Shown here: piece by piece, positions 29,737-38,444 of the stretch
Numbering within the stretch: position 1 is the first letter of the stretch
How the letters are laid out: every line of letters starts with the position of its first letter
Source: a candidate division FCPU426 bacterium
GTDB taxonomy: Bacteria > Oederibacteriota > Muellerivitia > Muellerivitales > Muellerivitaceae
Direction of reading: 5' to 3'
Length of the DNA: 64,000 nt
Assembly: GCA_027452205.1 (NCBI GenBank)
Contig: DAIDGV010000024.1
Span: 404,750 to 468,749 of the forward strand
Notes under the pieces: model-generated
The model's input: the letters and a program-made list of their open reading frames with translations, nothing else
What the model was told of the DNA's origin: nothing
The model's database searches: none
Made by a program: the position numbers and the translations under genes

Positions 29737-29875
29737 ACTCAAGGTGTTTGGGAAGCCGGTGAGAATCCGGCACGGACCCGCCACTGTGAGGGGCGTTGAA
29801 TTTTTCCGCAAGCCACTGTCCAAAAGATGGGAAGGCCCGGAAATTTGCCCCGAGTCAGGAGACCGGCCTTGAGGT
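29737..29875 (+). ncRNA. Cobalamin riboswitch upstream of btuB
   Basis: AAGGTGTTTGGGAAGCCGGTGAGAATCCGGCACGGACCCGCCACTGTGAGGGG...GCCACTGTCC...GAGTCAGGAGACCGGCCTT. Confidence 0.96.
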
Positions 29876-29980
29876 GAATTTTCGACGGCTTCTTCGGGAA
29901 TAAGAAGACGGAGTAAAACCTTCCTTTCGGTTTTTCTTCCATTTGACTCCCATGAAGTCCTCGGCCTCGGGAGTAGGCAA

Positions 29981-32116
29981 ATGAAAAAGTTTTTGAGTCG
30001 GATTGTTCTAGGTGTCGGTCTTTTTTCTTTTTTGAGTTCATACCTTCCAGCGGCGTCTCTGACGCCTTTATCCACTATGCCACCTGCTGTGAGCACAGCG
30101 GTCCCCACCGTTTTGGCGACTTCGATTCCGACATTGATCGCCACGACAGTTCCAACGGTCTCGGGCCAGATGATTGTTCCGACGATCGTGGCAACGCCTG
30201 TCGTGACCGTTTCCGCATCCCCGAAGGTCTCCGCGTCCCTTGAGCCGGCGAGCCTTTCGGAAGTGGTCGTGACCGCTAACCGGGTAAAGGCCGATCCAAA
30301 CGCAGTCACCAGTTCAGAAACGATCTTGGATAACCAGGAATTGGAAAAGAAACAGTCCGGCACAGTCAAGGATGCTTTGGTCCAAGTGCCGGGTGTCAAT
30401 GTGACCCAAAATGGTAATCCTGGCGAGACGTCAGGCGTTTATCTTCGGGGAGCTAATCCTGAATTGACCTTGGTTTTGATGGACGGCATTCCCTTGAATG
30501 ATCCCGTGGGAAGTCCTTTTGATTATGAATATCTCGATGGTCTTTCCCTGGATGACGTGGAACAGATCGAAGTGGTTCGAGGACCGGAAAGCACTCTTTG
30601 GGGTTCCAATGCCATCGGTGGCGTCATCAACATCATTCCTAAAAGCGGGCCCGCACCCTTGGGTGGATCGGTATTGGTCGAAGGGGGATCCTATAACACG
30701 ACCCATGAAGCCGTTTCGGCTCAAGGCGGCGATAATGGCGGTTATTTCAATTTCAACGCTTCCCATTTCGGTACCGCGGGATTCCCCGCCCTGGATGTGA
30801 GGGGGTTGGACGCTACTGACAAAGCTAATTTAAATTCGAGTACGGACACGAACCCCGGGACCATCAACAATGGGGACGATAACAATACAGTGTCCCTTCG
30901 GTTGGGTTCGAACTTAACCTCGAATTTGGAGGAAAAGGTTTTTGCCCGTTATAGCCAATCGAATACGAGTTTTGATGATCAACCGGTCAATGTCCTAGTG
31001 GACGATCCAACGGCTTTCGCCTTACAAAAACAATTCATGGTGGATAGCCATACTGATTGGAAATTGTTGAACGGCTTCTGGGATCAGACATTGACCTTCG
31101 CTTTCTATGACGACAATCGAGCCTACAACGTGACCGCCAATCCTTATGATTCCAACGCTTGGCAGGCTACCTATGACAGCCAAGTTGGCCAAGTTGTCTG
31201 GCAGAACAACCTGCATTTTGCCAAGGAGGAAACTTTGGTTTTGGGTGTGCAAGGCCAGGACGAATGGGCGGTATCAACCTATGGCGGGGCTTCCAGTTTG
31301 CCCGTGACCAATGTGACCACGGTCTCAGGTTTTGCGGAAAGTGAAACCAATATTGAGGACCGGTTATTTTTCAATTTGGGAGGTCGTTGGGAAGATCAAA
31401 GTCAATATGGGGTCCATACGACTTATCAAGCCGGATTGGCTTATATCTTGCCTGGCATCGACACCAAGTTGAAGGCCAACTATGGAACGGGTTTTTTGGC
31501 GCCAACACTTTATCAATTATTCAATCCGTCCTCTTTTGCCTTAGGAAATCCAAATCTTCAACCTGAAACGAGCTCAGGATTCGACTTGGGATTTGAGCAG
31601 CCGATCGCGGGGAAGGACTTCCTGACCTTGGGCGCGAATTATTTCGACAACGATCTGACCAATTTGATCCAGTACCAGAACAGCACTTATACCAACATCG
31701 GTCAGGCGCGCACCTATGGTGTGGAAAGCTTTCTGGAGTTCAGGGGTATTAAGAACTTGGATCTCAAGGGTGGTTACACTTACACCTATGCCTGGAACGT
31801 TTCCAATGATACCGAATTGCTGCGTCGTCCACAGAACAAGGTTAATGGTGACGCGGATTATCAGTTGGACAAGTTGGGATTTGGAGCTTCAGTGATCTAT
31901 ACCAGTTCGGCCCTGGATAACGACTTCGAATACCCGGCGAATATCGTGACTTTACCGAGCTACTGGTTGGTCAATCTACGCGCTTCCTATCAAGTGAATC
32001 CGCAAGTAAAGGTTTTCGCCCGGGTGGATAACTTGTTTAACCAATGGTACGAAACGGCTTATGGTTACAGCACTCCAGGGTTGTCGGCTTATGGGGGCAC
32101 TAAGATCTCGTTCTGA
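29981..32116 (+). CDS. btuB: TonB-dependent cobalamin outer-membrane receptor
   Basis: 'SEVVVTANR', plug 'GVYLRGANPELTLVLMDGIPLNDP', 'IEVVRGPESTLWGSNAIGGVINIIPK', C-terminal aromatic F; riboswitch upstream. Confidence 0.92.
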   Translation: MKKFLSRIVLGVGLFSFLSSYLPAASLTPLSTMPPAVSTAVPTVLATSIPTLIATTVPTVSGQMIVPTIVATPVVTVSASPKVSASLEPASLSEVVVTANRVKADPNAVTSSETILDNQELEKKQSGTVKDALVQVPGVNVTQNGNPGETSGVYLRGANPELTLVLMDGIPLNDPVGSPFDYEYLDGLSLDDVEQIEVVRGPESTLWGSNAIGGVINIIPKSGPAPLGGSVLVEGGSYNTTHEAVSAQGGDNGGYFNFNASHFGTAGFPALDVRGLDATDKANLNSSTDTNPGTINNGDDNNTVSLRLGSNLTSNLEEKVFARYSQSNTSFDDQPVNVLVDDPTAFALQKQFMVDSHTDWKLLNGFWDQTLTFAFYDDNRAYNVTANPYDSNAWQATYDSQVGQVVWQNNLHFAKEETLVLGVQGQDEWAVSTYGGASSLPVTNVTTVSGFAESETNIEDRLFFNLGGRWEDQSQYGVHTTYQAGLAYILPGIDTKLKANYGTGFLAPTLYQLFNPSSFALGNPNLQPETSSGFDLGFEQPIAGKDFLTLGANYFDNDLTNLIQYQNSTYTNIGQARTYGVESFLEFRGIKNLDLKGGYTYTYAWNVSNDTELLRRPQNKVNGDADYQLDKLGFGASVIYTSSALDNDFEYPANIVTLPSYWLVNLRASYQVNPQVKVFARVDNLFNQWYETAYGYSTPGLSAYGGTKISF

Positions 32117-32143
32117 AAAGGTTTCAAAGCGGGGGGATGACAA

Positions 32144-32178
32144 AGGCCGGGGCAGGAAACCGCTCCGGCTTTTTTATT
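32144..32178 (+). terminator. Rho-independent terminator after btuB
   Basis: GGCCGGGGCAGGAAACCGCTCCGGC-TTTTTTA. Confidence 0.75.
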
Positions 32179-32539
32179 TAAGCCGCTGGTCCAGTATGGT
32201 CATTAGTTTGGGTTCGGGGCCAATAGGTTTCCTCAATAAGGTCTTGAAACCCCAGTTCTCTTTTTCAAAAGTCCGCAATATCTCCGGAATATGTTCCCGA
32301 ACGTGACTGGCTTGGAACAGGAAAAGTGGAAGGACTTCCACAAGACTCGTATTTTTCGCCAGTTTCTTGAGCGCTTGGGGAATGGAAGGTTCGGCTAGTT
32401 CCAAAAAGGCGTAGGCGATAACCCAGTTGGGATGCTTCTTTTGATAAAGCTGGACTAGTTTCTTGAAGTCCGCGTTAGCCCGCGTATCCCGGCTTCCATG
32501 GCTGATGACGAGCACATGTTTTTTCACAAGACGATCCAA
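32174..32539 (-). CDS. cbiX: Short sirohydrochlorin cobaltochelatase (CbiX-type)
   Basis: 'VLVISHGSRDTRANADF', 'AYAFLELAEPSIPQAL', 'VEVLPLFLFQASHVREHIPEIL'; 121 aa short form. Confidence 0.85.
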   Translation of the reverse strand: MDRLVKKHVLVISHGSRDTRANADFKKLVQLYQKKHPNWVIAYAFLELAEPSIPQALKKLAKNTSLVEVLPLFLFQASHVREHIPEILRTFEKENWGFKTLLRKPIGPEPKLMTILDQRLK

Positions 32540-33261
32540 TGGGTGTTCATGCAGGCGAAGAAGAGAAGAACGGTTTCGGTCAGTTCCACAGTGGCGCCCA
32601 GACCATCCCCGGTCAAACCGCCGATATATTCCTGTGAGATGCGGCTAACGAAGATAGGAATGATCCCCGCGATGAGGCCAACATAAAGGATGTTCTTCCC
32701 CAGGGCAAAACAACCTGCCGCGGCCAGGACGGTCGCCGCTAGGAAAATGGGAAGAGGAATGCCCATGACCATAGAGCCCAAGCCTTGATTGCCCGCTGGC
32801 GGTTTAGAGATGAAACAAGCCACGCAGACCGCCCAGCGGGCCGCCACGGGGATGGCCAGGAGCCAATAAGTAATGGAAGCCTGGTCGAGTAAGTGCCGGA
32901 TCAGGATCGCTTTGAAGATAAGGGTGAGGGTGATACCCACGAGTCCGTAGGTGCCCAGATCCGGGGCTTTCATGATGCGGTGGCGGTCTTCCGGGTCCTT
33001 GCCACCAAAGAAGCCGTCCAGACAATCCCCCAGGCCATCCAAATGAAAAGCGCCGCTCAAAAGGACCCAAACCAAAAGAAGGACGAGGGCTTTCAGGTCC
33101 GTCGCGAGAGAAAGATGATCGATCAGAATAAAAGCCCCGCCAAACAAAGCGCCGACCAGGGGGTAAAAGAGGACCGAAAGTTTCAGTTCTTCCGATGTCG
33201 GGTTCAGCTTTTTAGCCGGAATTAACGTGAGCATGGCAAAGGCGGCGAAAAGAGCGTTCAT
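32524..33261 (-). CDS. cobS: Adenosylcobinamide-GDP ribazoletransferase
   Basis: 'FYPLVGALFGG', 'GAFHLDGLGDCLDGFFGGKDPEDRHRIMKAPDLGTYGLVGI'. Confidence 0.94.
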   Translation of the reverse strand: MNALFAAFAMLTLIPAKKLNPTSEELKLSVLFYPLVGALFGGAFILIDHLSLATDLKALVLLLVWVLLSGAFHLDGLGDCLDGFFGGKDPEDRHRIMKAPDLGTYGLVGITLTLIFKAILIRHLLDQASITYWLLAIPVAARWAVCVACFISKPPAGNQGLGSMVMGIPLPIFLAATVLAAAGCFALGKNILYVGLIAGIIPIFVSRISQEYIGGLTGDGLGATVELTETVLLFFACMNTHWIVL

Positions 33262-34340
33262 TTCTTTGCTTTTGCCTTGGTCTTTTCTTTTTCGATCTTG
33301 GTAGGGACCTTGGCGCTTTCAAAAGTAGCCATCTCCGCGTGAGTGCGGATGGCGGATTCCAAGATGTTCAAAGCCAAAGCCGCGCCGGAGCCTTCTCCCA
33401 GGCGCATTTTTAAATTCAAAAGCGGTTTGGTCTCCAACATCTCGAAGAACTTGGCATGGCCGGGTTCCTCGGATAAATGAGAGAAGAAGGCGAAGTCCTT
33501 CACGGCTGGGTTCAAGCGATAGGCCACCAAGAAAGCGGAAGAAGTGATGAAGCCATCCACCACCACCGGGATGCGGTTCTTGGCGCAGCCCAAGACCACT
33601 CCGGTCAAGGCGGCGATCTCCAGGCCTCCCAAACGACGAAGGGCTTCCCAGGGATTGATGAGATAGGGCTCGTGTAATTTCAGACTTTCCTGGATGACCC
33701 GGCATTTATTGAGCCATTGTTCCCGGTTGATGCCGGTGCCGAAGCCGGTGACGTCTTCCGCCGCGCAGGGCAAGAGCGCCGCCATCAAGGCCGCGGCGCT
33801 GGTGGTATTGCCGATGCCCATCTCGCCTAAGGCGACCCACTTGATCTTGTCCTTCTTGGCTTGATCCGCCAGCTCAAGGCCGATCTGGAAAGCCCTTTCG
33901 CATTCTTTTTCGCTCATGGCGTCTTCGACTTTGAAATTTTTCGTGCCTTTGGCGACCTTGGCGGAGACCAGTTGTTTGTGCTTCGGAAGGTCCGCCGCGA
34001 CGCCCACATCCACGACCTGTACTTCAGCGCCGGCTTGGCGGGCCAGGGCGCTGATGGCCGCGCCTCCGCTGAGGAAGTTGAGAACCATCATGGGCGTGAC
34101 CGCGGAGGGGAAAGCGGAAACCCCTTCAACCGTGACGCCATGATCCCCGGCGCAAAGGATGACGCGTTTTTTGCCGAGCTGGGGTATTGGTTCCCCGGTG
34201 ATACCGGCGACTTGAATGGCGATGTCCTCCAACCGGCCCAGGCTTTTGGCCGGTTTGGTCAATTGCGCCTGGCGGGTTTGGGCTTTTTCGATGGCTTTCG
34301 GGTTCAAGGGTTTAACGGTCGGAATGCGAATAGTTTTCAT
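33258..34340 (-). CDS. cobT: Nicotinate-nucleotide--dimethylbenzimidazole phosphoribosyltransferase
   Basis: 'KPAKSLGRLEDIAIQVAGI', 'CAGDHGVTVEGVSAFPSAVTPMMVLNFLSGGAAIS', 'GEMGIGNTTSAAAL'. Confidence 0.95.
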   Translation of the reverse strand: MKTIRIPTVKPLNPKAIEKAQTRQAQLTKPAKSLGRLEDIAIQVAGITGEPIPQLGKKRVILCAGDHGVTVEGVSAFPSAVTPMMVLNFLSGGAAISALARQAGAEVQVVDVGVAADLPKHKQLVSAKVAKGTKNFKVEDAMSEKECERAFQIGLELADQAKKDKIKWVALGEMGIGNTTSAAALMAALLPCAAEDVTGFGTGINREQWLNKCRVIQESLKLHEPYLINPWEALRRLGGLEIAALTGVVLGCAKNRIPVVVDGFITSSAFLVAYRLNPAVKDFAFFSHLSEEPGHAKFFEMLETKPLLNLKMRLGEGSGAALALNILESAIRTHAEMATFESAKVPTKIEKEKTKAKAKK

Positions 34341-34421
34341 GAAGACCTCGGAAGTGAAATGAGAATCGCAAAATTATTTCACTCCCCCGGGGGCAAGTCA
34401 TTAACAAAATCCCCGGGAAGG

Positions 34422-35039
34422 TCAGCTTTTGCCGGCTTTTGACAAGATATTGCGGTAGCGTGCCGAATAGATCTCTTGGGAAGAGGGTTTGAGCACCGAG
34501 AGCCAAAATCCATCCCGGTTCTTGGGTTGCAACAAGCCGGTCAAAAGCCGGATGCGATGACGGTTGGAATAATCCAACTTCTTTTGCACCCAATCCTTGC
34601 TCTTGCCCGAGCGTAGGGCCCAAAGCAAGTAATGGGAAGAAAGGGTCTTGAAGTCGAATCGGGTTTTCCAAAGGGCGATGAGGGCCTTGTTCTCTTCGGT
34701 GGTAAATTTGGGTTTGCCGCCGAACTGATGATAGAAATCCAAAAAGTTCGATTCGAAGGTGCCCTTTGTTTTTTCAGTTTTTTCCGCCCAGGCATGGCGC
34801 AGGCGGACGGATCTTTTCGAATAGCCAAGGTCGAGGAAATGACCTTGGATGGTGTTGCGGTGCGTCCGCAAGATCCGGGCGGTTTGCAGGATGTTACCGT
34901 CGCAAACTACGAACCAATGAAGGAAGTAATGGCGCTCCAGGTCTTTGGGCAGAAGGCCTTTGTTCCACAATTTACCGAGGGTCTGCAGCCCTTTGGAAAG
35001 ATCGGTCTTGGAAAAAGAAGCAGGTGATTTGAAGGGCAT
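34422..35039 (-). CDS. Putative DNA-binding protein with two divergent Fis-like HTH modules
   Basis: 'LERHYFLHWFVVCDGNILQTARILRTHRNTIQGHFLDLGY' resembles a Fis HTH; second module 'TLSSHYLLWALRSGKSKDWVQKKLDYSNRHRIR' has similar spacing. Confidence 0.5.
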   Translation of the reverse strand: MPFKSPASFSKTDLSKGLQTLGKLWNKGLLPKDLERHYFLHWFVVCDGNILQTARILRTHRNTIQGHFLDLGYSKRSVRLRHAWAEKTEKTKGTFESNFLDFYHQFGGKPKFTTEENKALIALWKTRFDFKTLSSHYLLWALRSGKSKDWVQKKLDYSNRHRIRLLTGLLQPKNRDGFWLSVLKPSSQEIYSARYRNILSKAGKS

Positions 35040-35116
35040 GAGGGCTCTCTCAACAGGTTAACGGATAGTTAAGTGCAGTTTGGGGCTACCGGACTCCATT
35101 TTTCAAGCCGGGGTCC

Positions 35117-35656
35117 TCACTTTATCCTTTGAGGTATCCCCGCGATGAGAAAGAAGACCTGCGCGGCCTGCGCGGCCAATTTTTGGTTGAGAAGTCCTTG
35201 AAGATCACGGAATTGCCGGCCTAGAACGTTATCAGGCACGATGGACAATCCCACTTCATTGGAAACGATCCGCACTGTTCCGGGCGTCTTGGAAAGGACC
35301 ATGATTAGATCGTCGATCTTTCGCCCCGCCTCAGCTTCCGACAAGGAGGCGCCGCCCATTCCGCAGAGTAAGTTGGAGATCCAAAGCGTGGCGCAATCCA
35401 CCACGATCAAGGTTTTCCCGGTGGGCCGCAATTTTTCCAACGCATCCGTCAGGTGATAGGGAGCCTCGTGGGTTTCCCATTCCGCGCCCCGGTCCGAGCG
35501 GTGTTTCTCGATCCGGGCCTTCATTTCCTCATCGCCCGCGGTGGCGGTGGCCAAAAAAACGCGGCGCTCGAAAAGCGCCTCGTCGCCTTGGACCAAAGAG
35601 AAACGGGATTTGCCCGATCGGGCGCCCCCCAGGATAAGTTGAAGGTTGTTATTCAC
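35117..35656 (-). CDS. cobU: Adenosylcobinamide kinase / guanylyltransferase
   Basis: 'LILGGARSGKSRFS', 'RIEKHRSDRGAEWETHEAP', 'VDCATLWISNLL', 'VRIVSNEVGLSIVP'. Confidence 0.95.
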   Translation of the reverse strand: MNNNLQLILGGARSGKSRFSLVQGDEALFERRVFLATATAGDEEMKARIEKHRSDRGAEWETHEAPYHLTDALEKLRPTGKTLIVVDCATLWISNLLCGMGGASLSEAEAGRKIDDLIMVLSKTPGTVRIVSNEVGLSIVPDNVLGRQFRDLQGLLNQKLAAQAAQVFFLIAGIPQRIK

Positions 35657-35706
35657 GGACTTCTTTTACCACGGTTTGGACGTTGGACCAAGGAAGGATG
35701 GGCCGC

Positions 35707-35763
35707 TTCTAGGGATAGTAGGTAAAAGTTGTTTGAGAGCTGAACCGTTCTAGGGATGGTGGG
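35707..35763. promoter_or_regulatory. Direct repeat pair upstream of cobU
   Basis: TTCTAGGGATAGTAGG (35707-35722) and TTCTAGGGATGGTGGG (35748-35763), 41 bp apart, 14/16 identical. Confidence 0.5.
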
Positions 35764-35823
35764 GGCTAGAAAGTTCGCATGGGCCCTGAGGAGGGTCCTC
35801 CCCAGGCGGCTGGGTGCCTTTCG

Positions 35824-35853
35824 TTGACGTCTTTCTCTTTAATAGTATAGAAT
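35824..35853 (+). promoter_or_regulatory. Putative promoter of rpmH operon
   Basis: TTGACG-18 bp-TAGAAT. Confidence 0.6.
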
Positions 35854-35932
35854 CAGCCCTCTTTTCGCCTGAATAGGCGCGAAAGTCAGCGGGGGTTGAC
35901 CCGCAAATCCAGTAAGGAATGGTCGTTTTTTC

Positions 35933-36070
35933 ATGAAAAGAACTTATCAGCCGAACAAGCGTAAACGTCAAAAAGTGCATGGTTTTCGCAGCCGCATGAA
36001 AACCGTGGGTGGCCGCCGTGTGATGAGCAAGCGTCGCGCTAAGGGTCGTCACAAGATCAGCAAGCAATAA
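35933..36070 (+). CDS. rpmH: 50S ribosomal protein L34 (not in the supplied ORF track)
   Basis: Translation [45 protein letters not shown], 45 aa. Confidence 0.97.
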   Translation: MKRTYQPNKRKRQKVHGFRSRMKTVGGRRVMSKRRAKGRHKISKQ

Positions 36071-36091
36071 AGGTTTTTGGATGGAATCGTC

Positions 36092-36448
36092 ATGCCGCGT
36101 TTCTTAAAGACCGAGCGGCTCAAGCGGTCCAACGAGTTCAAGTCGGTGTTTCAGCAGTGCCGTAAGTTGGAAGATGGAACTTTAGCTTTTTATGTGCAAT
36201 TTAAAGAGGATGCCGGTCTTAGGAAATTCGGCGTTTCGTTGAGTCGGGCCTTAGGGAAGGCCTACCTTCGGAACCGCCTCAAACGGCGCCTTCGAGAAAT
36301 TTACCGGGTGGAAAAAGAGACTTTCCGCGGCGGCCACCAGATCATCCTGGTCCCCCGACGCGGAAGCGTGAACCGCACCTTTGACGAGTTGAGAAAGTCT
36401 TTCCTTTCTCTCGCGTCCCGGGCGGGCCTCCTTCCCCGGACCAAGTAG
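36092..36448 (+). CDS. rnpA: Ribonuclease P protein component
   Basis: 'RLKRSNEFKSVFQQ', 'KAYLRNRLKRRLREIYR', 'ILVPRRG'; between rpmH and yidD. Confidence 0.95.
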   Translation: MPRFLKTERLKRSNEFKSVFQQCRKLEDGTLAFYVQFKEDAGLRKFGVSLSRALGKAYLRNRLKRRLREIYRVEKETFRGGHQIILVPRRGSVNRTFDELRKSFLSLASRAGLLPRTK

Positions 36449-36457
36449 GGTTTAGCA

Positions 36458-36679
36458 ATGTTCAAGCTCTTCAGACGGGTCATTTTAATAGTCATCAAGG
36501 GGTATCAGCTGATACTTTCGCCTTACCTCCCCCCCTCATGCCGTTTTTCGCCGACCTGTTCCGAATATACCTATCAAGCTGTGGAACGTTATGGGGTCCT
36601 CAAAGGGATCTTCATGGGTTTAAAGCGTTTGAGCCGTTGCCATCCCGCTTCGTCCGGAGGATTTCACCCCGTGCAGTAA
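36458..36679 (+). CDS. yidD: Membrane protein insertion efficiency factor
   Basis: 'IKGYQLILSPYLPPSCRFSPTCSEYTYQAVERYG', 'LKRLSRCHPASSGGFHPV'. Confidence 0.95.
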   Translation: MFKLFRRVILIVIKGYQLILSPYLPPSCRFSPTCSEYTYQAVERYGVLKGIFMGLKRLSRCHPASSGGFHPVQ

Positions 36680-36724
36680 GACTTTTCCTCCGGGAAAAGA
36701 AAATTAACGCAACGGGAGAATCAA

Positions 36725-38443
36725 TTGGATCAGCAAGGCCGTACCCTTATTTTCATCGTGGCTTCCATGGTTGTCTTGGGAGCTTGGATGTACCTCATGC
36801 CGACCCCGCCTCCTTCCACGGAGACCACGGCGTCGGTTCCCACTAGATCCTCAACCGCGGCCAAGGCTTCTGCCGAAACCGCTTCGATCAGCGCTTCTGC
36901 TCATTCTGCCACTAAAAAGAAGATCGCCCCTGTGGCGTCGAACGTTCCGGCCCAGTCCGTTACGATCGACACAAATGATTACACGGCGGTTTTTAGCAAT
37001 GAAGGCGCGGTCCTGACCAGTTTCAACCTGAAGAAATACCAGAATCGTCAGACCCATCAGCCGATCGAATTGGTCAACCCAGATGCTTCCCATCCGCGGC
37101 CTTTTTCTTTGATTTACGCTCCTCTGGCTAACGTGAACGACAAGCATTTTGAGATCATCGGCGGTTCGAAGAAACTTTCAGCCAAGGAGAAAGCCCAATT
37201 GGTTTTTCGCGCATCGGATGCCAGTGGCACGGTGGTGGAAAAGACCTTCGATTTCACCAACGACAGTTACTTGATCGGTTGTGACGTGAAAGTGAGCCAG
37301 GCTTCCGGGTCAGTACCGGCGTCCAATTTGTCCGTGGAATGGTCCGATACCTTGGGTGCGGATGATAGTGTGGCAACTAGCCGCACGCCGGGCTACCAAG
37401 TATCCACCTTCGTGGGCGGCAAAGTGGTCTCCAACGAAAAAGCCAAAAAATCCAAGGAAAGCTTGGATATTCCAGGTCCCATCACTTGGACCGCTCTATC
37501 GAACCAATTCTTTGTGGCGGCCTTATTACCGGACGCTTCTTCCGGTGGCAGCTCGGTGCGCGTGGTACGGGATCAAAACGCTTATGTGCCGGGTAACGTG
37601 GAACATCCCGAGCCAGTCTTGAGCCAAGATACCTTCGCTCCCCGTCCATTGCTCAACTTCGACGCGCCTGCCCTTCGCGGTGGCGAAAGCTTCGAACGTA
37701 AACTGCAAGTCTTCTTTGGACCCCAGGATTATGACGTCCTCAAAAAACTGAACCTGCAATTGGAGAACGTGGTGGATTTCGGCTTCTTTGGGTTCCTTAG
37801 CGTTTATATGTTGGAACTGTTGAAGTGGTTCTACACCCTGGCGCATAACTGGGGCTTGGCCATTATCCTTCTTTCCATCGCGGTCAAATTGCTGCTCTGG
37901 CTGCCCACTCATAACAGCTACAAGAGCATGTACTTAATGCAAAAGAAGATGAAAGAGATCCAGCCCAAGCTGGACGCCATCAAGCGCAAGTTCCCGGACG
38001 ATAAGCAAAAACAACAGCAAGAACAAATGGCTATTTACAGCCAAGCGGGCATTAACCCCATGAGCGGGTGTTTACCTTTGCTTTTCCAGATGCCGGTGTT
38101 CTGGGCTCTTTATTCTACCTTGGGTCATAGCATTGAGCTGCGCGGCGCCGGGTTTCTCTGGCTCCACGATCTCAGCCTCAAGGATCCGTTCTACGTGTTT
38201 CCCCTTTTGATGGGCGCGACGATGTTGCTCCAACAAAAGGTGTCGGGCCAGATGGCGAACCAGGCCGCTGGTCAACAAAAAGTGATGTTGTGGTTGATGC
38301 CGGGACTCTTGACGTTCATGTCCTTCCAATGGCCCTCGGGGCTTCTGGTTTATTGGGTGGTGACGAACGTTTTGTCGATGATCCAGCAAAAGATAGTGAA
38401 CCGGGAAGTCAAAAACCACGAGAAGAAAGAAGAGGGGAAGTAA
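36725..38443 (+). CDS. yidC: Membrane protein insertase YidC
   Basis: 'NWGLAIILLSIAVKLLLWLPTHNSYKSMYLMQKKMKEIQPKLDAIKRKF', 'NPMSGCLPLLFQMPVFWALY'. Confidence 0.95.
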   Translation: MDQQGRTLIFIVASMVVLGAWMYLMPTPPPSTETTASVPTRSSTAAKASAETASISASAHSATKKKIAPVASNVPAQSVTIDTNDYTAVFSNEGAVLTSFNLKKYQNRQTHQPIELVNPDASHPRPFSLIYAPLANVNDKHFEIIGGSKKLSAKEKAQLVFRASDASGTVVEKTFDFTNDSYLIGCDVKVSQASGSVPASNLSVEWSDTLGADDSVATSRTPGYQVSTFVGGKVVSNEKAKKSKESLDIPGPITWTALSNQFFVAALLPDASSGGSSVRVVRDQNAYVPGNVEHPEPVLSQDTFAPRPLLNFDAPALRGGESFERKLQVFFGPQDYDVLKKLNLQLENVVDFGFFGFLSVYMLELLKWFYTLAHNWGLAIILLSIAVKLLLWLPTHNSYKSMYLMQKKMKEIQPKLDAIKRKFPDDKQKQQQEQMAIYSQAGINPMSGCLPLLFQMPVFWALYSTLGHSIELRGAGFLWLHDLSLKDPFYVFPLLMGATMLLQQKVSGQMANQAAGQQKVMLWLMPGLLTFMSFQWPSGLLVYWVVTNVLSMIQQKIVNREVKNHEKKEEGK

Positions 38444-38444
38444 T

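Noticed and set aside
29398-30399. 333 aa minus-strand ORF across cbiA end, riboswitch and btuB start
   Set aside because: Runs through a riboswitch and mirrors the low-complexity BtuB N-terminus; no homologous motif.
35750-36067. 105 aa minus-strand ORF over rpmH
   Set aside because: Antisense to the clear L34 gene and its promoter.
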